Part shown: positions 52,080 through 60,755 of the stretch, in pieces
How positions within the stretch are numbered: position 1 is the stretch's first letter
Layout of the letters: each line of letters begins with the position of its first letter
Assembly (NCBI RefSeq): GCF_015207605.1
Contig: NZ_JADEWO010000036.1
Span: forward strand, 1 to 64,000
Source of the DNA: Oculatella sp. LEGE 06141
GTDB taxonomy: Bacteria; Cyanobacteriota; Cyanobacteriia; Elainellales; Elainellaceae
Direction of reading: 5' to 3'
Length of the DNA: 64,000 bases
Position numbers and translations under genes: made by a program
Notes under the pieces: generated by a model
The model's input: the letters and a program-made list of their open reading frames with translations, nothing else
What the model was told of the DNA's origin: nothing
Databases searched by the model: none

Positions 52080-53294
52080 CTATCGCATTTCGATGGGGGT
52101 AGGGCGGTCGAGCCATTCTGGCTGCATGGATGGCTCAACCTTGCTCAAAATTTTGGCAATTCGGTTTTCCCAGGAAAACTGTTGTACAAAGCTAGAACCA
52201 GCCGTGTAGCCCTCTGGTTGATACGGAAAGTGTTCTAAAACCTGCTGAAGGCATTGAGCAAATGCCTGGGGATGATCGGGTTCGCACCAGCCTGCGATCG
52301 CTCCCGTGGGTTTGAACTCCATCAAGGTTGGAATTTCGGTGGCAACAATGGGAGTGGCTGAGGCCATATAGTCGAACAGCTTGAGCGGTGAGGTAAAGCT
52401 AGCTTCGCTGCCAGCACAATGGGGATGCGCCAACACATTCGCCGCTTGCAGCAACACGGCCAACTCATCCTGGGGCAGGAAGCCAAGCAATATGACGTTA
52501 TCCAGGTGTTTGCTCCGAACAAGGTGCTGATACTCTGTGACCTGTGTTGCGTTTCCGCCTGCTAACACAAACTGCACCTGTGGCAACGCCTGAGCCACAT
52601 CGATTAACAAATCAACCCCTTTAAAGCGATGCAATCCCCCTGAATAAACGACCAGAAATTGGCGACCCGACAATAGCTGTTGCCGCACTGTATTGGCTCG
52701 ATCGGGTTGTTTAAGCAGAAAGTGTTGGTTGAATCCATTGTGCAGCCAGATGACTTTGTCGGGCGGCATCCCGTTGGCAATCATGCTGTCTCGCACGTTG
52801 TCGGCTACCGTCACCGCCAGTTGAAACAGAGGATTGCGAACAATGTCGGATTCAAACCGTTTGTTTTCGTGATGGTGATGCTCATAAATCGCCGGAACCC
52901 CTTGCTGCACCGCTGTTTTAACAAAATTCCAGTCTCGACTGTGAACGAGTTGGGTATGCGGCAAAATGTGAAATGGGAAGTAATATCGAGAAATAAGAGT
53001 GCTAACAGCAGTCCATTTTCCATACCAGCGATCGACTGGGTAGGGACGCGGCAATTGAGCCACTTTCAGCTTGTCCTGCAAGTTATAAAACTTGGCAAAG
53101 GCCGGGTCGGGCGATCGCGGTTGGAATGGCTGAGCAAAAGCCACCGGATTAAAGCGTGTCTTCTCTTGCAGGTGCAGCAGAACGGCAGAATATCCCAAAT
53201 TAGCGGCAGCGTTGGCCGAATGAGCAACCTGTACCGAAAATGCCGCTGACTGCGGCAACACGTGGCGCGTAAAGAAAAGATAGTGTTTTGTCAT
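52080..53294 (-). CDS. Family 4 glycosyltransferase
   Basis: The product of 404 residues has a GT-B fold of the GT4 type: N-terminal acceptor half (MTKHYLFFTRHVLPQSAAFSVQVAHSANAAANLGYSAVLL), then the donor half with YSGGLHRFKGVDLLIDVAQALPQVQFVLAGG, VILLGFLPQDELAVLLQAANVLAHPH and the EX7E-like segment EASFTSPLKLFDYMASATPIVATEIP. It transfers a sugar from a nucleotide donor to an envelope glycan or lipid; the substrate is unknown. It is cytoplasmic or peripheral, without membrane helices. It follows the PlsC-like gene by about 100 bases on the same strand. Confidence 0.93.
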   Translation of the reverse strand: MTKHYLFFTRHVLPQSAAFSVQVAHSANAAANLGYSAVLLHLQEKTRFNPVAFAQPFQPRSPDPAFAKFYNLQDKLKVAQLPRPYPVDRWYGKWTAVSTLISRYYFPFHILPHTQLVHSRDWNFVKTAVQQGVPAIYEHHHHENKRFESDIVRNPLFQLAVTVADNVRDSMIANGMPPDKVIWLHNGFNQHFLLKQPDRANTVRQQLLSGRQFLVVYSGGLHRFKGVDLLIDVAQALPQVQFVLAGGNATQVTEYQHLVRSKHLDNVILLGFLPQDELAVLLQAANVLAHPHCAGSEASFTSPLKLFDYMASATPIVATEIPTLMEFKPTGAIAGWCEPDHPQAFAQCLQQVLEHFPYQPEGYTAGSSFVQQFSWENRIAKILSKVEPSMQPEWLDRPTPIEMR

Positions 53295-53396
53295 AGGAAG
53301 GTCGCACGATCAACGGCAAAATCCTCTATTGCATGGGTCAATCCCTGGCCGCAAGGATTTCCCTGGCTCAGGCATTCAAACCGAGGGGGTTTAGCG

Positions 53397-54824
53397 CTAT
53401 AAAATCATCTTCTCCAGGGAGGTTTGCAAATCGTGGGTGAGGGTAGCCACCGCTTGACGACGATTGGCCTGGTAGGTTTCCCAGCGATCGCTCACTGAAA
53501 TAGGGTCGCCCACGGTGATACAGGCGTGTAGCCGTCCCAGTTTAGGGCGAGGGAACGGAAACTTGCCCTTGAGTCGAGTCTCCATATCCCACAACAGCAG
53601 CAGGGTTTCGCCAAAGCGATCGACCGTTGGCTTCTCAAGCACATAGCGCCCTGTGACGCTGACAAAGGTTTCGACCAAACGCATATGCCACAGCCGCAGG
53701 TTAGCTTCTTCGGCAATGCGATCGGCTAAGCCCCGTTCCACCGGAGAAAGCGTTTCGGGCTGTTTGAGGTCTTCCCGATAAATTCTGTCCCATCCGGCCT
53801 GTTCCAACCGACGGCAGCGATCGGTCACGGTGCCTTTTGCGGGAAGGTTGAAATACTGTTCGGCCACTTTCAGCACCGTATCCAGCAAGGTCTGAAGGCG
53901 AGTGGCTAATCGTTGATTCACTTCTTCAACGCTTTCAATTGTTGCCGAGGTGGAATCCGACACAGGTTTGGTTAGCGGTTGCTGATAAAACTTGCTGTAA
54001 AACTGCTCGATCAACGTCAGCAGATGTTCTCCTAAACGCAGCAGCCGTTGATAAAGCACCGCCTCTTGCTCATGGGTTAAATCAACGTTGTCAACCAGGT
54101 GTAGCGACTGGGATGCTCCGTTGGTGGTTAAGCCGCTATCGGCTTCGAGTTGCAGCAGCAGCGCTTCGATTGCCCGCCACGGTTGCCCGACCAAGCGATA
54201 TTGAATGCCAACTGGCACAATCGCCACGGGTTCGGTTCGGTTGGCTTTGTGTAAGTCTTCAATGCACCAGAAGCCAAACTGAGCAATGCCCGGTTCAATA
54301 GGGCTGACAATTTCGTTATGCCCGTTGGTTGCGCCTTCAGGAGCTGCCGCCATTGGAAACTGCCCGTCTGTAAACAGTTGCCGGATCGATCGCAGTCCCA
54401 TCAGGTCTACCTTGCCGCGACGAATAGGGGTGCCTCCCAGTTGCGAATAGAGCCAACCGACGAGCTTACCTGCCCACAGGGGAATGCCGCGATCGTAGAT
54501 AAAGTGGGCATGGGGCGTTGCTTTCAACCGGATTCCCTTTTGTAGCGCCAGCTTGGGCACAGCTTGCCACAACAATGCCGCCATGCAAAATGGATCGTTC
54601 GTGCTGGGATGACGAAACGCCAGCATGAAGCGCAGCTTGCCCGCCTGAAACTGCTGATATAAATCAACCAGCACATCTGCATTGTTGACGTGAACTTCAA
54701 CCACCTGGGCACGCCATCGTCGCCAGGGTGGCACAAGCCATCGGGCAACACCAGTGACCACGGGATTGTAGGCAGGTGGAATGAACTCTAGCGGGGGCTG
54801 AACCTGAGTGATGGAATTGGGCAA
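53397..54824 (-). CDS. PlsC-like acyltransferase with long C-terminal region
   Basis: The product of 475 residues has a PlsC/LPLAT acyltransferase domain (about 60-240) with the HX4D motif in FRHPSTNDPF (catalytic His and Asp), GTPIRRGKVD, and the AAPEGATNG motif corresponding to PEGTRS-type motif III. The C-terminal half (240-475) is helical and lacks a known domain. The family acylates glycerol phosphates or related lipids at the membrane. No clear membrane helix is present except a hydrophobic N-terminal part (WLVPPWRRW). It precedes the GT4 gene on the same strand; lipid glycosylation or acylation is plausible for the pair. Confidence 0.88.
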   Translation of the reverse strand: MPNSITQVQPPLEFIPPAYNPVVTGVARWLVPPWRRWRAQVVEVHVNNADVLVDLYQQFQAGKLRFMLAFRHPSTNDPFCMAALLWQAVPKLALQKGIRLKATPHAHFIYDRGIPLWAGKLVGWLYSQLGGTPIRRGKVDLMGLRSIRQLFTDGQFPMAAAPEGATNGHNEIVSPIEPGIAQFGFWCIEDLHKANRTEPVAIVPVGIQYRLVGQPWRAIEALLLQLEADSGLTTNGASQSLHLVDNVDLTHEQEAVLYQRLLRLGEHLLTLIEQFYSKFYQQPLTKPVSDSTSATIESVEEVNQRLATRLQTLLDTVLKVAEQYFNLPAKGTVTDRCRRLEQAGWDRIYREDLKQPETLSPVERGLADRIAEEANLRLWHMRLVETFVSVTGRYVLEKPTVDRFGETLLLLWDMETRLKGKFPFPRPKLGRLHACITVGDPISVSDRWETYQANRRQAVATLTHDLQTSLEKMIL

Positions 54825-54930
54825 GGTGCTGTTCTCTCAGATTGAAGAGTAATGCTGACTTCAGATTACCCGCTTCATTCTGGATTTTCACCAGATCGTG
54901 GTGCAGTTAGCAATGCGATCGCCCCTGGGG

Positions 54931-55027
54931 TTGACCAGACGCTTGACCAGACGCTTGACCGGATGTCTCGCATCCCAACCGATTTGTACCGACATCTGAG
55001 CGACTTATGCCCGATCGACTTATGCCT
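54931..55027. repeat. Two adjacent short tandem repeats at the 3' end of fruA
   Basis: TTGACCAGACGC is repeated twice exactly, with a third partial copy (54931-54942, 54943-54954, then TTGACCGG). Close by, GAGCGACTTATGCCC (54998-55012) is followed by GATCGACTTATGCCT (55013-55027), 13 of 15 identical. The second repeat overlaps the fruA stop codon. Confidence 0.85.
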
Positions 55028-56825
55028 GAGCGACAGTGGATTCACTTGCGGCCTCAGCCACCAACGGACGACGACGCTTGAGCAGCAAAAGGGCGGCTGT
55101 TGTAACCACGGTGCCAATGGCGATCGCCACAATGTACAGCAGTAAGTTGCTCACCGCACCGGGAATTGCTAAGACAAAAATGCCGCCGTGGGGCGCACGC
55201 AGGGTACAGCCAAACAGCATCGATAAACCGCCTGTGATGGCGGAACCAACAATACAAGCGGGTAAAACCCGAATCGGGTCATTAGCCGCAAAGGGAATTG
55301 CCCCTTCTGTAATAAAGGAAATGCCAAGAACCGCCGCCACCTTCCCCGCTTCCTGCTCGTCTCGGGTAAATCGGTCTTTTGCCAAAAATGTGGCTAACGA
55401 TGCCCCCAGCGGTGGAGTCATTCCGGCGGCCATCACGGCAGCCATAGGGCCAAAGATTTGACTCGACAACAGACCCACCGCAAAGGTGTAGGCTACTTTG
55501 TTGACCGGGCCACCCATGTCGATCGCCATCATGCCACCTAAGATCAGCCCTAAAAATAGAGCATTCGCGTCGGTCATGTTTTGCAAAAAGCCCGTTAGCC
55601 CATCTGAAATGGCCTTAACTGGAGTGCCAAACACATAGATCATCAGCAACCCCACGACCAGCGTTGAAAGCAGAGGAATCACCAATACGGGTTTCAACCC
55701 TTCAAAGTTGCGCGGTAACTGAAGTTTGTCACGGATAAACAGAGCCACATATCCTGCCAAAAAGCCCGAAATAATGCCGCCCAAAAAGCCCATTCCTAAG
55801 TTGACTGCCAGCACACCGCCAATTAATCCAGGGGCTAAACCGGGGCGATCGGCGATCGAATAGGCGATGTAACCCGACAACACGGGCACAATTAAGCTAA
55901 ATGCGGCTGCACCGCCAATTTGACTGAGCGCCGCCCCAAACGTGCCTTCCTCTGGATTAATGCCAAAGGCAAACGAGAGCGCAATGATTAACCCACCCGC
56001 CACAATGATGGGCAGCATGTAAGACACCCCCGTCAGCAAATGCTTGTAGGGACCTGTGCGCTTAGCGCTGCGCTGCTCCTTGGCCTGGTTTACATATTGG
56101 AGATAGTCACCCTGCTGCGGTGGCGGCATCTCCAGGGCAGAGCGAATAGCTGATTTGCCATCCTTCAGGGCTTTCTGCGTCGAGGTTTCATACACCCTTT
56201 TGCCGCGAAAGCGAGATAAATCCACATGGGTATCGGCTGCAATCACTACGGCATCGGCTGCGGCTATATCTTCATCGGTGAGCTGGTTTTTAGACCCCAC
56301 CGAGCCTTGCGTCTCCACCTTCATGCTGTAGCCTAAGTCGTGAGCCGCTTTTTTAAGGGCATCTGCCGCCATAAAGGTGTGGGCAATCCCGGTTGGGCAG
56401 GCCGTAATGCCCACCAGTCGGGTTGTCTGGTTGGGGCTGGTGGACGGTTGTTCAGCGATCGGTTGCGGGACTGGTGCTGACGCGGGAGTGCGATCGGGTT
56501 GGGTTGGAGCCACACCAGCAGAATGCTCGGCCAATGCTGCCGCAATGACTGACTTGGTTTCTCGAATGGCCTGACTGGTTGAGGTTTCGTAAACAGGCTT
56601 TCCGGCAAAGCGAGACAAATCCACATGGGTATCTGCCGCAATTACCACAGCATCGGCTGCCGCAATATCCTGATCGGACAATTGATTTTTAGTACCTTCC
56701 GAGCCTTGAGTTTCAACTTTAATGCTGCACTCCATGATTGGAGCCACTTTTTTAAGGGCTTCAGCCGCCATGTAGGTATGGGCAATCCCAGTTGGGCAGG
56801 CGGTTACCGCCACGATGCTTTTCAT
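55020..56825 (-). CDS. fruA: Fructose PTS EIIB'-EIIB-EIIC permease
   Basis: FruA imports and phosphorylates fructose to fructose 1-phosphate. The product of 601 residues has two tandem EIIB domains (1-100 and 137-235), each with the phospho-Cys motif TACPTGIAHT (Cys10 and Cys143), then the EIIC membrane domain (about 260-580) with GVSYMLPIIVAGGLIIALSFAFG and a substrate-binding loop, ending in a short charged tail. The duplicated IIB layout is the FruA form of Escherichia coli and Xanthomonas. It is the last gene of a fruB-fruK-fruA set, 90 bases after fruK, with HIP1 sites in the coding region. Confidence 0.97.
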   Translation of the reverse strand: MKSIVAVTACPTGIAHTYMAAEALKKVAPIMECSIKVETQGSEGTKNQLSDQDIAAADAVVIAADTHVDLSRFAGKPVYETSTSQAIRETKSVIAAALAEHSAGVAPTQPDRTPASAPVPQPIAEQPSTSPNQTTRLVGITACPTGIAHTFMAADALKKAAHDLGYSMKVETQGSVGSKNQLTDEDIAAADAVVIAADTHVDLSRFRGKRVYETSTQKALKDGKSAIRSALEMPPPQQGDYLQYVNQAKEQRSAKRTGPYKHLLTGVSYMLPIIVAGGLIIALSFAFGINPEEGTFGAALSQIGGAAAFSLIVPVLSGYIAYSIADRPGLAPGLIGGVLAVNLGMGFLGGIISGFLAGYVALFIRDKLQLPRNFEGLKPVLVIPLLSTLVVGLLMIYVFGTPVKAISDGLTGFLQNMTDANALFLGLILGGMMAIDMGGPVNKVAYTFAVGLLSSQIFGPMAAVMAAGMTPPLGASLATFLAKDRFTRDEQEAGKVAAVLGISFITEGAIPFAANDPIRVLPACIVGSAITGGLSMLFGCTLRAPHGGIFVLAIPGAVSNLLLYIVAIAIGTVVTTAALLLLKRRRPLVAEAASESTVAQA

Positions 56826-56915
56826 CGATGTCTATGCCTCTTGATTTGAAAGCAGATTAAAAATAGCGGTTGGGAATAACCAATTAAGGGTGGGTTCGTT
56901 CAACGCAGGTTGACA

Positions 56916-57887
56916 TCAGTGGTTAATAGGTCGTATGGATACTTGATGGGTAAAGGATTCGATCGCCGCAACCGGGGGTAGGCGGGGGCCTACCTGAGTG
57001 AGCGCTCCCATCGAAAAGGCCGTGGCTAGACGGGCACAGTCGGCCAGTGCATAGCCTCGGGTTTTAGCGGTGACAATGCCCGCCACCATGGCATCCCCAG
57101 CCCCTACCGTGCTTTTCACCTGCACCGAGGGCGGAATGGCTAACACCGCTGCATCGGCCTCTACAAAAATGGCTCCCTGCGCCCCCATCGATACGGCAAC
57201 CGTTTCAATGCCCCGATCAATAAGCTGATGAGCGGCTGTAGCGATCGCCTCTTGCGATTGAGGCCGTTCACCCAAGATGTGACTTAATTCATCCACGTTG
57301 GGTTTGATGATCGTAGGAGAGGCCGTTACAGCCAACCGCAACCCGGCTTCGCTGGCATCCAACACCACTCGCTTACCCGACTGCTTGAGTAACAGCACCA
57401 AGTCGCGGTAAATCTCAACTGGAACGCTGGCTGGAATACTGCCCGACAGCACAACCCAGTCGCACTGCGTCGCCAGTTCCGTTAGCGCATGGGTTAAAAC
57501 CTGGACATCTTCAAGCGTTGCGGACTGTCCCGGAAAGTTGATATCCGTAACCTGATTCTGGATCTGATCCACAATCTTGACGTTGACTCGCGTTTTGCCC
57601 GGAATCTGCACGAACCGATCGCGAATCTCTTTCTGGGTAAACAGTTTACGAAACGGTTCTGCGTTCTCAGCGCCAAGAAACCCAGTCACCGTGATTGGGT
57701 AACCAAAGTCGGCCAGGAATGAAGCCACATTCACGCCCTTGCCGCCCGGGTCAGACTGCTCTTGCTCGACCCGATTCACCTCTCCTGCCAAAAATTTGGG
57801 GATGAACAGAGTTTGGTCGATCGCAGGATTGAGCGTCACCGTTGTAATCCTGGCCTCTGTCAGAGCGACTGTTGTAGGAATGGTCAT
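56916..57887 (-). CDS. fruK: 1-Phosphofructokinase
   Basis: FruK phosphorylates fructose 1-phosphate to fructose 1,6-bisphosphate for glycolysis. The product of 323 residues is a PfkB-family kinase: the GGKGVNVASFLADFG substrate motif (residues about 48-62), the anion hole and catalytic-base motif GAGDAMVAG (Asp265), and NPAIDQTL near the N-terminus. It overlaps the fruB stop by four bases (ATGA), which implies translational coupling. Confidence 0.97.
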   Translation of the reverse strand: MTIPTTVALTEARITTVTLNPAIDQTLFIPKFLAGEVNRVEQEQSDPGGKGVNVASFLADFGYPITVTGFLGAENAEPFRKLFTQKEIRDRFVQIPGKTRVNVKIVDQIQNQVTDINFPGQSATLEDVQVLTHALTELATQCDWVVLSGSIPASVPVEIYRDLVLLLKQSGKRVVLDASEAGLRLAVTASPTIIKPNVDELSHILGERPQSQEAIATAAHQLIDRGIETVAVSMGAQGAIFVEADAAVLAIPPSVQVKSTVGAGDAMVAGIVTAKTRGYALADCARLATAFSMGALTQVGPRLPPVAAIESFTHQVSIRPINH

Positions 57888-60340
57888 AGCGATCGCACCT
57901 CTTGAGCCGTGCGGCAGGCCAAGGCACGCCGAGCCAGTGATTGTGCCTGGGCATAGGATAGACGGCGAATGGTTGCCTTGACAGTGGCAATGCTGGGAGT
58001 GCTGACGCTCAGTTCGGCTACGCCCAATCCGGCCAGAATGGTTGCGCCTAACGGATCACCTGCAATGCCGCCACAAACACCAACCCATTTTCCAGCCGAT
58101 CGGGCCGCTTTCACGGTTTGGTCAATCATCCGCAACACAGCCGGATGCAGCCCATCGGCCTGTTTTGCCAGAGTCGGATGCATTCGATCCATTGCCAGCG
58201 CATATTGAGTCAAATCATTGGTGCCAATTGAGAAGAAATCAACCTCCTGGGCAAATTCGGCGGCCATCATCACCACCGACGGCACCTCAATCATCATGCC
58301 AATCTCTACGGGTGCTGCCTTTAGCTCTTGCCGTACCTGTTCTGTAATCTCTTTAGCCGATCGCAACTCCTCCAGCGTGGCAATCATGGGGAACATAATT
58401 TTGATGCCACCCCCAGAGGCTGCGCGAAAAATGGCTCGAAGCTGCGTTTTAAACAGTTCTGGTTGCGCCAAACACAGCCGAATGCCGCGAATGCCCAAAA
58501 ACGGGTTGCTCTCAGGCGGCAGATTGAGGTACGGAATGTCTTTGTCGCCGCCAACGTCGAGCGTGCGGACGATCAGCGGTAAGCCATTCAACGCCGTAAC
58601 CATCTGGCCATAGGACTCAAACTGTTCTGCTTCGGAGGGGGGTTCCGATCGCTGCAAAAATAAAAATTCGGTTCGCAACAGCCCTACACCTTCGGCTCCA
58701 GCATCGATCGCCTGTGCCGCTTCGACAGCAGAGCCAATATTAGCCACCACTTCAATCCGGTGGCCGTCTGTCATAATGGCGGGTTGATACCGAGCCTGCT
58801 GCTCTACATCTCTCGCGGTTTTCAGCGCTTGCTGCGCCTGTCGCGCCAGGGTCAGGTCAGCTTCAGTTGGCGCGGGGTAAAGAATACCGCGATCGCCATC
58901 CAAAATGCTCTCGGTGCCATCCTGCACATCCAGTACAGCTTGCCCTGCCGCCACCACCGCTGGTAAATCCAGGGAACGGGCAATAATTGCCGTGTGGGAA
59001 GTGGGGCCACCCGATGCGGTGCAAATGCCCAATACCATTGCCGGGTCAAGCCCTGCTGTATCCGATGGCGTTAGATCCTCCGCCAGCACAATCACCGGAT
59101 AGGTGGGCAGGCTCGGCTCTTCATTTGCCGTGCCAGACAGCAAGCGCAGCACCCGCCGCCCCACATCCCTGACATCGGCAGCTCGACCCGCCAACAGCGG
59201 ATCGTTTAACGTCTCTAGCGCTGCGGCTCGCTCTTTCACCGTTTGCTGCCATGCCCAACCCGCACTATAGCCCTGCTGGATGTAGGCGATCGCCTCGTTC
59301 AGCATGTCCGAGTCGTCTAAGAACTCGGCATGAACCTGAAAAATGGCCGCTTTGCCTGCACCAGCCCGTTCCTTAACATCGCTGTATACATCTTTTAACT
59401 GAGTTTGCGCGGTGGCGATCGCCTGTTTCAACTGTGCCTCTTCTGCGGCTGGATGGTCAGCCGTTTGCGTGACTTGAATCTCGGCTCGACGAAACCGATA
59501 CACCGAGCCGATCGCCAGCCCCGGAGAGGCCGCTACGCCTCGAATCGCCTGCCCCTCAAATTCGGGGGTGGCCGGAACCATCGGGGAAGCACTGCCCTCC
59601 TGGTTCTCGTCGTCCTCATCCAACCCCTGCTCTACAGCCGTTTTTAGAGCCTGCAACGCCTGATCTGCATCCGTTCCTTGCGCCATGATGCGGATCGAGT
59701 TGCCCCGTTCAACCCCCAGTTTTAGCAGTGAAACCAGGCTTTTGCCGTTGGCAACCGCGTTGCCATGCCGCACACGAATGTCTGATGCAAACGATTTAGC
59801 GATGTTGACAAACACGGTGGCAGGGCGAGCGTGAAGCCCTGCCCCTCCCTGAATCGCGAGGTCAACGTAGTTGGCAAAATCAGACGGACTATCGCCAGTT
59901 TGGGCAGGTTGGGGCGATCGCGTCAAACAGTCGATGATGTCCTGGGGATTCGTGGTTTGAGCCAGCCGTTGAATGGTGGCTTCATCATCCAGCACGCTAG
60001 TGAGATTGCTCAACACTTCCAAATGCTCATCCGACTTGGCAGCAATCCCCACCACCAGATACACCTGTTCCCCCGGATTCCATTCCACTCCGTCAGGAAT
60101 TTGGGTCACCGAAATTCCCGTTTGTACAATCAACTCCCGGTCTTTGGGCAACCCGTGCGGAATGGCAATGCCGTTCCCCAGGTAGGTATTGGAAACGGCT
60201 TCCCGCTCCATCATGCTGTCAACATATCCCGACTGCATGTTGCCGCTGTTCACTAGCAGCAGACCAGCTTGCCGAATGGCATCGGCCTTGGTGGTCACGT
60301 TGGCCTGAAGTTTAATGTGGTCTTTTCCCAGATGGATCAT
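57884..60340 (-). CDS. fruB: Multiphosphoryl transfer protein EIIA(Fru)-HPr-EI
   Basis: The product of 818 residues fuses three PTS components: EIIA (1-145, phospho-His62 in GIAIPHGLP), HPr (155-240, phospho-His170 in GGAGLHARPAT and regulatory-type Ser201 in GKSLVSLLKLGV) and enzyme I (about 262-818, His449 in GGPTSHTAIIA, Cys756 in GVCGGIAGDP, and the PEP-binding segments VRTLDVGGDKDIPYL and GMMIEVPSVV). It can carry phosphate from PEP to FruA without separate PtsI/PtsH. The domain order matches FruB of Xanthomonas and Rhodobacter. A GGAGG ribosome-binding site precedes the ATG. An Asp/Glu linker joins HPr and EI. Confidence 0.97.
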   Translation of the reverse strand: MIHLGKDHIKLQANVTTKADAIRQAGLLLVNSGNMQSGYVDSMMEREAVSNTYLGNGIAIPHGLPKDRELIVQTGISVTQIPDGVEWNPGEQVYLVVGIAAKSDEHLEVLSNLTSVLDDEATIQRLAQTTNPQDIIDCLTRSPQPAQTGDSPSDFANYVDLAIQGGAGLHARPATVFVNIAKSFASDIRVRHGNAVANGKSLVSLLKLGVERGNSIRIMAQGTDADQALQALKTAVEQGLDEDDENQEGSASPMVPATPEFEGQAIRGVAASPGLAIGSVYRFRRAEIQVTQTADHPAAEEAQLKQAIATAQTQLKDVYSDVKERAGAGKAAIFQVHAEFLDDSDMLNEAIAYIQQGYSAGWAWQQTVKERAAALETLNDPLLAGRAADVRDVGRRVLRLLSGTANEEPSLPTYPVIVLAEDLTPSDTAGLDPAMVLGICTASGGPTSHTAIIARSLDLPAVVAAGQAVLDVQDGTESILDGDRGILYPAPTEADLTLARQAQQALKTARDVEQQARYQPAIMTDGHRIEVVANIGSAVEAAQAIDAGAEGVGLLRTEFLFLQRSEPPSEAEQFESYGQMVTALNGLPLIVRTLDVGGDKDIPYLNLPPESNPFLGIRGIRLCLAQPELFKTQLRAIFRAASGGGIKIMFPMIATLEELRSAKEITEQVRQELKAAPVEIGMMIEVPSVVMMAAEFAQEVDFFSIGTNDLTQYALAMDRMHPTLAKQADGLHPAVLRMIDQTVKAARSAGKWVGVCGGIAGDPLGATILAGLGVAELSVSTPSIATVKATIRRLSYAQAQSLARRALACRTAQEVRSL

Positions 60341-60755
60341 GGTTTGGCCTCCACCGGGAAATCGCTTAAAAAGTGCCTTTGCTGCTGGAGCGCATCCAGG
60401 GAGAAATTAGACCGTTTCATACGTCATAAGTGCGATGGTTAGGCACAACAAACAGTCAGAACAATGGTGCTCTGAATCGCTGGCTGTGAAAGGAGAATTG
60501 AAACCGGAAGGGCTATGGAGCAGCGGATGGGTTGATAGAACCCACAACAGCAGCCCACACTAATGCTTAGCGTGAACGGTCAATCATCTGGCGATCGCCA
60601 GCAGCCGTTAGAACCAACATGACTTAGAACCAACATGACAAAGTGACGCAGCTAAAACAGGTTCACCAACCTGCGAGCCGTGGTTCTTCTATTTCCCCAT
60701 TATCGTGAATGGGGTGACGTTTGGATGTTAAGAAATCCTGAGTCGAAGGCCAGAC
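60341..60755. other. 415-bp region upstream of the fru operon
   Basis: It should hold the fruB promoter and, on the other side, the PMT gene terminator. A perfect 16-bp tandem duplication lies at 60607-60638. No gene and no convincing FruR or Cra palindrome is seen. Confidence 0.5.
60607..60638. repeat. Perfect 16-bp tandem duplication upstream of fruB
   Basis: TTAGAACCAACATGAC occurs twice with no spacer (60607-60622, 60623-60638), about 270 bases upstream of the fruB start codon and 118 bases beyond the PMT gene. Confidence 0.95.

Noticed and set aside
52680-53249. 189-codon plus-strand frame antisense to the GT4 gene
   Set aside because: The minus-strand gene has full GT-B motifs; the antisense product has none.
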